Shown here one piece after another: positions 59,135-64,000 of a DNA stretch of 64,000 bases. Within the stretch, counting starts at the first letter, position 1. Each line of letters begins with the position of its first letter. The notes below the pieces were generated by a model, which worked only from the letters and a program-made list of their open reading frames with translations, was not told the origin of the DNA and ran no database searches. The stretch is from Hippasteria phrygiana (lineage: Eukaryota; Echinodermata; Asteroidea; Valvatida; Goniasteridae): positions 1 to 64,000 of the forward strand of contig JAZGUH010000208.1 in assembly GCA_037893225.1 (NCBI GenBank). Direction: 5' to 3'. A program made the position numbers and the translations under genes.

Positions 59135-62100
59135 TTAAGCAGTCACAATGCAGTAAACAGGAGAACGCACACAGAGTTCACGGGAAGACATTTGTTGCGA
59201 GGTTTGAATTTTCTTAAAGAGTTCTAACGCTCTGAAGCTGGCGATGGTCTCAAATTGTTGCGCTAGATCTAAGCTACCCATACTTGACCAAAAATTACTG
59301 GATTTGGTCAATATCCCGTTCAATTATGAACAGGGAAAGGAGGGGCGTTCATCTGAACATTTGGCAAACGTTAAGCAGTCACAATGCAGTAAACGGGAGA
59401 ACGCAAACAGAGTTCACGGGAAGAAATTTGTTGCGAGGTTTGAATTTTCTCGAAGAGTTCTAACGCTGTGAAGCTGGCGATGGTCTCAAATTGTTGCGCT
59501 GGATCTAAGCTACCCATACGTATAAAAGGTACTGGATTTGGGCAATATTCCATTCAATTATGAAAAGGGAAAGGAGGGCGTTCATCTGAAAATGTGGCAA
59601 ACGTTAAGCAGTCACAAGCAGTAAACGGAAGAACGCACACAGAGTTCACGGGAAGAAATTTGTTGCGAGGTTTGAATTTTCTCGAAGAGTTCTAACGCTG
59701 TGAAGCTGGCGATGGTCTTAAATTGTTGCGCTGGATCTAAGCTACCCATACGTATAAAAGTTACTGGATTTGGTCAATATCCCATTCAATTATGAAAAGG
59801 GAAAGGAGGGGCGTTCATCTGAAAATGTGGCAAACGTTAAACAGTCACAATGCAGTAAACGGGAGAACGCACACAGAGTTCACGGGAAGACATTTGTTGC
59901 GAGGTTTGAATTTTCTTAAAGAGTTCTAACGCTCTGAAGCTGGCGATGGTCTCAAATTGTTGCGCTAGATCTAAGCTACCCATACTTGACCAAAAATTAC
60001 TGGATTTGGTCAATATCCCGTTCAATTATGAACAGGGAAAGGAGGGGCGTTCATCTGAACATTTGGCAAACGTTAAGCAGCCACAATGCAGTAAACGGTA
60101 GAACGCAAACAGAGTTCACAGGAAGAAATTTGTTGCGAGGTTTAAATTTTCTCGAAAAGTTCTAACGCTGTAAAGCTGGCGATGGTCTCAAATTGTTGCG
60201 CTAGATCTAAGCTATCCATACGTATAAAAGTTACTGGATTTGGTCAATATCCCATTCAATTATGAAAAGGGAAAGGAGGGCGTTCATCTGAAAATGTGGC
60301 AAACGTTAAGCAGTCACAATGCAGTAAACGGGAGAACGCACACAGAGTTCACGGGAAGAGATTTGTTGCGAGGTTTGAATTTTCTTAAAGAGTTCTAACG
60401 GTCTGAAGCTGGCGATGGTCTCAAATTGTTGCGCTAGATCTAAGCTACCCATACTTGACCAAAAATTACTGGATTTGGTCAATATCCCGTTCAATTATGA
60501 ACAGGGAAAGGAGGGGCGTTCATCTGAAAATTTGGCAAACGTTAAGCAGCCACAATGCAGTAAACGGGAGAACGCAAACAGAGTTCACTGGAAGAAATTT
60601 GTTGCGAGGTTTAAATTTTCTCGAAAAGTTCTAACGCTGTAAAGCTGGCGATGGTCTCAAATTGTTGCGCTAGATCTAAGCTATCCATACGTGTAAAAGT
60701 TACTGGATTTGGTCAATATCCCATTCAATTATGAAAAGGGAAATGAGGGGCGTTCCTCTGAAAATGTGGCAAACGTTAAGCAGTCACAATGCAGTAAACG
60801 GAAGAACGCACACAGAGTTCACGGGAAGAAATTTGTTGCGAGGTTTGAATTTTCTCGAAGAGTTCTAACGCTCTGAAGCTGGCGATGGTCTCAAATTGTT
60901 GCGCTGGATCTAAGCTACCCATACGTATAAAAGTTACGGGATTTGGTCAATATTCCATTCAATTATGAAAAGGGAAAGGAGGGCGTTCATCTGAAAATGT
61001 GGCAAACGTTAAGCAGTCACAATGCAGTAAACGGAAGAACGCACACAGAGTTCACGGGAAGAAATTTGTTGCGAGGTTTGAATTTTCTCGAAGAGTTCTA
61101 ACGCTGTGAAGCTGGCGATGGTCTTAAATTGTTGCGCTGGATCTAAGCTACCCATACGTATAAAAGTTACTGGATTTGGTCAATATCCCATTCAATTATG
61201 AAAAGGGAAAGGAGGGGCGTTCATCTGAAAATGTGGCAAACGTTAAGCAGTCACAATGCAGTAAACAGGAGAACGCACACAGAGTTCACGGGAAGACATT
61301 TGTTGCGAGGTTTGAATTTTCTTAAAGAGTTCTAACGCTCTGAAGCTGGCGATGGTCTCAAATTGTTGCGCTAGATCTAAGCTACCCATACTTGACCAAA
61401 AATTACTGGATTTGGTCAATATCCCGTTCAATTATGAACAGGGAAAGGAGGGGCGTTCATCTGAACATTTGGCAAACGTTAAGCAGTCACAATGCAGTAA
61501 ACGGGAGAACGCAAACAGAGTTCACGGGAAGAAATTTGTTGCGAGGTTTGAATTTTCTCGAAGAGTTCTAACGCTGTGAAGCTGGCGATGGTCTCAAATT
61601 GTTGCGCTGGATCTAAGCTACCCATACGTATAAAAGGTACTGGATTTGGGCAATATTCCATTCAATTATGAAAAGGGAAAGGAGGGCGTTCATCTGAAAA
61701 TGTGGCAAACGTTAAGCAGTCACAAGCAGTAAACGGAAGAACGCACACAGAGTTCACGGGAAGAAATTTGTTGCGAGGTTTGAATTTTCTCGAAGAGTTC
61801 TAACGCTGTGAAGCTGGCGATGGTCTTAAATTGTTGCGCTGGATCTAAGCTACCCATACGTATAAAAGTTACTGGATTTGGTCAATATCCCATTCAATTA
61901 TGAAAAGGGAAAGGAGGGGCGTTCATCTGAAAATGTGGCAAACGTTAAACAGTCACAATGCAGTAAACGGGAGAACGCACACAGAGTTCACGGGAAGACA
62001 TTTGTTGCGAGGTTTGAATTTTCTTAAAGAGTTCTAACGCTCTGAAGCTGGCGATGGTCTCAAATTGTTGCGCTAGATCTAAGCTACCCATACTTGACCA

Positions 62101-63060
62101 AAAATTACTGGATTTGGTCAATATCCCGTTCAATTATGAACAGGGAAAGGAGGGGCGTTCATCTGAACATTTGGCAAACGTTAAGCAGCCACAATGCAGT
62201 AAACGGGAGAACGCAAACAGAGTTCACAGGAAGAAATTTGTTGCGAGGTTTAAATTTTCTCGAAAAGTTCTAACGCTGTAAAGCTGGCGATGGTCTCAAA
62301 TTGTTGCGCTAGATCTAAGCTATCCATACGTATAAAAGTTACTGGATTTGGTCAATATCCCATTCAATTATGAAAAGGGAAATGAGGGGCGTTCATCTGA
62401 AAATGTGGCAAACGTTAAGCAGTCACAATGCAGTAAACGGAAGAACGCACACAGAGTTCACGGGAAGAAATTTGTTGCGAGGTTTGAATTTTCTCGAAGA
62501 GTTCTAACGCTCTGAAGCTGGCGATGGTCTCAAATTGTTGCGCTGGATCTAAGCTACCCATACGTATAAAAGTTACGGGATTTGGTCAATATTCCATTCA
62601 ATTATGAAAAGGGAAAGGAGGGCGTTCATCTGAAAATGTGGCAAACGTTAAGCAGTCACAATGCAGTAAACGGGAGAACGCACACAGAGTTCACGGGAAG
62701 AGATTTGTTGCGAGGTTTGAATTTTCTTAAAGAGTTCTAACGGTCTGAAGCTGGCGATGGTCTCAAATTGTTGCGCTAGATCTAAGCTACCCATACTTGA
62801 CCAAAAATTACTGGATTTGGTCAATATCCCGTTCAATTATGAACAGGGAAAGGAGGGGCGTTCATCTGAAAATTTGGCAAACGTTAAGCAGCCACAATGC
62901 AGTAAACGGGAGAACGCAAACAGAGTTCACTGGAAGAAATTTGTTGCGAGGTTTAAATTTTCTCGAAAAGTTCTAACGCTGTAAAGCTGGCGATGGTCTC
63001 AAATTGTTGCGCTAGATCTAAGCTATCCATACGTGTAAAAGTTACTGGATTTGGTCAATA
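59135..63060. repeat. 2108-/2342-bp block duplication near right edge
   Basis: Markers at 59135, 59371 and 59837 recur at +2108 (61243, 61479 and 61945), a 9-monomer step. Those at 60306 and 60415 recur at +2342 (62648 and 62757), a 10-monomer step. The one-monomer difference shows that one monomer was gained or lost between the two copies, between about 60200 and 60306 in the first. The beginning (59135, 59371) also matches 55413 and 55649 at offset 3722. Confidence 0.75.
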
Positions 63061-63069
63061 TCCCATTCA

Positions 63070-63537
63070 ATTATGAAAAGGGAAATGAGGGGCGTTCCTC
63101 TGAAAATGTGGCAAACGTTAAGCAGTCACAATGCAGTAAACGGAAGAACGCACACAGAGTTCACGGGAAGAAATTTGTTGCGAGGTTTGAATTTTCTCGA
63201 AGAGTTCTAACGCTCTGAAGCTGGCGATGGTCTCAAATTGTTGCGCTGGATCTAAGCTACCCATACGTATAAAAGTTACGGGATTTGGTCAATATCCCAT
63301 TCAATTATGAAAAGGGAAATGAGGGGCGTTCCTCTGAAAATGTGGCAAACGTTAAGCAGTCACAATGCAGTAAACGGAAGAACGCACACAGAGTTCACGG
63401 GAAGAAATTTGTTGCGAGGTTTGAATTTTCTCGAAGAGTTCTAACGCTCTGAAGCTGGCGATGGTCTCAAATTGTTGCGCTGGATCTAAGCTACCCATAC
63501 GTATAAAAGTTACGGGATTTGGTCAATATTCCATTCA
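63070..63537. repeat. Single-monomer tandem duplication
   Basis: The monomers 63070-63303 and 63304-63537 are both 234 bp. By eye they are identical, sharing cgttcctctgaaaatg and ttacgggatttgg, except for atcccattc against attccattc in the last bases. Each contains an intact HSE match and TATAAAAG. It is the shortest recent duplication step that I found in the array. Confidence 0.85.
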
Positions 63538-63654
63538 ATTATGAAAAGGGAAAGGAGGGCGTTCATCTGAAAATGTGGCAAACGTTAAGCAGTCACAATG
63601 CAGTAAACGGAAGAACGCACACAGAGTTCACAGGAAGAAATTTGTTGCGAGGTT

Positions 63655-63742
63655 TGAATTTTCTCGAAGAGTTCTAACGCTGTGAAGCTGGCGATGGTCT
63701 TAAATTGTTGCGCTGGATCTAAGCTACCCATACGTATAAAAG
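63655..63742 (+). promoter_or_regulatory. HSE plus TATAAAAG module (example near right edge)
   Basis: An exact HSE consensus match at 63655-63669 is followed 65 bp later by TATAAAAG at 63735-63742, the same geometry as at 5183-5270. It shows that the module is conserved in sequence and spacing from one end of the sampled array to the other. Whether it is bound or transcribed is unknown. Confidence 0.3.
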
Positions 63743-64000
63743 TTACTGGATTTGGTCAATATCCCATTCAATTATGAAAAGGGAAAGGAGGGGCGTTCAT
63801 CTGAAAATGTGGCAAACGTTAAGCAGTCACAATGCAGTAAACAGGAGAACGCACACAGAGTTCACGGGAAGACATTTGTTGCGAGGTTTGAATTTTCTTA
63901 AAGAGTTCTAACGCTCTGAAGCTGGCGATGGTCTCAAATTGTTGCGCTAGATCTAAGCTACCCATACTTGACCAAAAATTACTGGATTTGGTCAATATCC

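Larger units (their letters stand above)
4829..64000. repeat. Large ~234-bp satellite array (~250 monomers)
   Basis: Head-to-tail repeats fill 59 kb to the window end without interruption. Taking attatga as the register, successive starts include 4831, 5065, 5299, 5534, 5768, 6002, 6236, 6463, 6697 and 6931. Spacings are mostly 234, with 227 (lacking part of tgaagctg), 235, 236 (two extra bases in the dyad cassette) and 205 (29-bp deletion) variants. Conserved blocks in order are a purine-rich start (gggaaaggagggg), gcgttcatctg, gcaaacgttaagcag, gcagtaaac, acagagttcac, tttgttgcgaggttt, a heat-shock-element-like core, aagctggcgatggtct, aaattgttgcgct, ctaagcta, a variable slot, and ttactggatttggtcaatat. 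Monomers are diverged subtypes ordered into HORs. There is no transposon protein and no unrelated insertion. All orientations are the same. Confidence 0.98.

Noticed and set aside
5346..62836. Recurrent minus-strand open stretches of about 60-62 codons, one per dyad-type monomer
   Set aside because: Same satellite sequence read backwards. There is no recognisable domain, no conserved start context, and the substitution pattern follows monomer subtype without sign of codon-level constraint.
5455..62984. Recurrent plus-strand open stretches of about 75 codons, starting at ATGGTCTCA and repeated dozens of times
   Set aside because: They are by-products of the satellite. They appear only in monomers whose slot is cttgacc, because other slot forms shift the frame or put in a stop. 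They overlap equally open minus-strand stretches, cross the monomer junction, and monomer lengths (227, 234, 235, 236, 205) do not keep frame.
4829..64000. CRISPR-like array
   Set aside because: Repeats are contiguous 234-bp monomers with no short repeat/unique spacer alternation, and the context is eukaryotic.
4829..64000. CENP-B box in the monomer
   Set aside because: I looked for nTTCGnnnnAnnCGGGn. The only aligned CGGG (gcagtaaacggg) lacks the TTCG at the required distance.
4829..64000. Tandem array of tRNA, 5S rRNA or snRNA genes
   Set aside because: No cloverleaf, A/B box pair with correct spacing, or recognisable 5S or snRNA sequence was seen in the monomer.

Overview
This window is eukaryotic non-coding DNA, dominated by one very large tandem satellite array. 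No protein-coding gene, rRNA or tRNA could be supported. The left 4.8 kb is AT-rich flank carrying degenerate MITE-like elements, long homopolymer G/C tracts and several inverted repeats. From about 4829 to the window end (64000, array not finished) the sequence is an uninterrupted head-to-tail satellite with a monomer of about 234 bp, roughly 250 copies. Host taxonomy cannot be fixed from this sequence. The satellite architecture, the MITE-like elements, and a CAGGCCCGTAGCCAG terminus followed by a long G run suggest a metazoan, possibly a marine invertebrate; this is from recall and is low confidence.

Layout. 1-4440: intergenic flank with an inverted pair of a small element (914-1108 and 1246-1414), a foldback palindrome (core 2038-2122), a poly-G MITE-like element (2720-3033) and a 14-bp hairpin (3453-3509). 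4443-4612: three successive palindromes of one family. 4627-4818: twelve units of a 16-bp minisatellite. 4829-64000: satellite. Within the array, monomers are diverged subtypes arranged in higher-order repeats (HORs). A 2563-bp, 11-monomer HOR occupies 5.8-14.3 kb. Rearranged blocks follow at 13.2-21 kb, then a 4-monomer (~939 bp) pattern at 21-25 kb. From 28 to 64 kb there are nested recent duplications with offsets 4153, 3487, 7441, 9116, 2816, 2342 and 2108 bp.

The most interesting signal is inside the monomer. Many copies hold an exact match to the heat-shock element consensus nGAAnnTTCnnGAAn. About 65 bp downstream is a slot of about 20 bp whose content depends on subtype. It holds a TATA-box-like TATAAAAG in some monomers, a perfect 9-bp dyad (TTGACCAAA / TTTGGTCAA) in others, and inactive-looking variants in the rest. 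Subtypes also differ in whether the HSE is intact. The array is therefore a periodic lattice of possible factor-binding and promoter-like modules, comparable in logic to the alternating A/B boxes of primate alpha satellite. Function is inference; the motifs and their subtype-specific distribution are seen directly.
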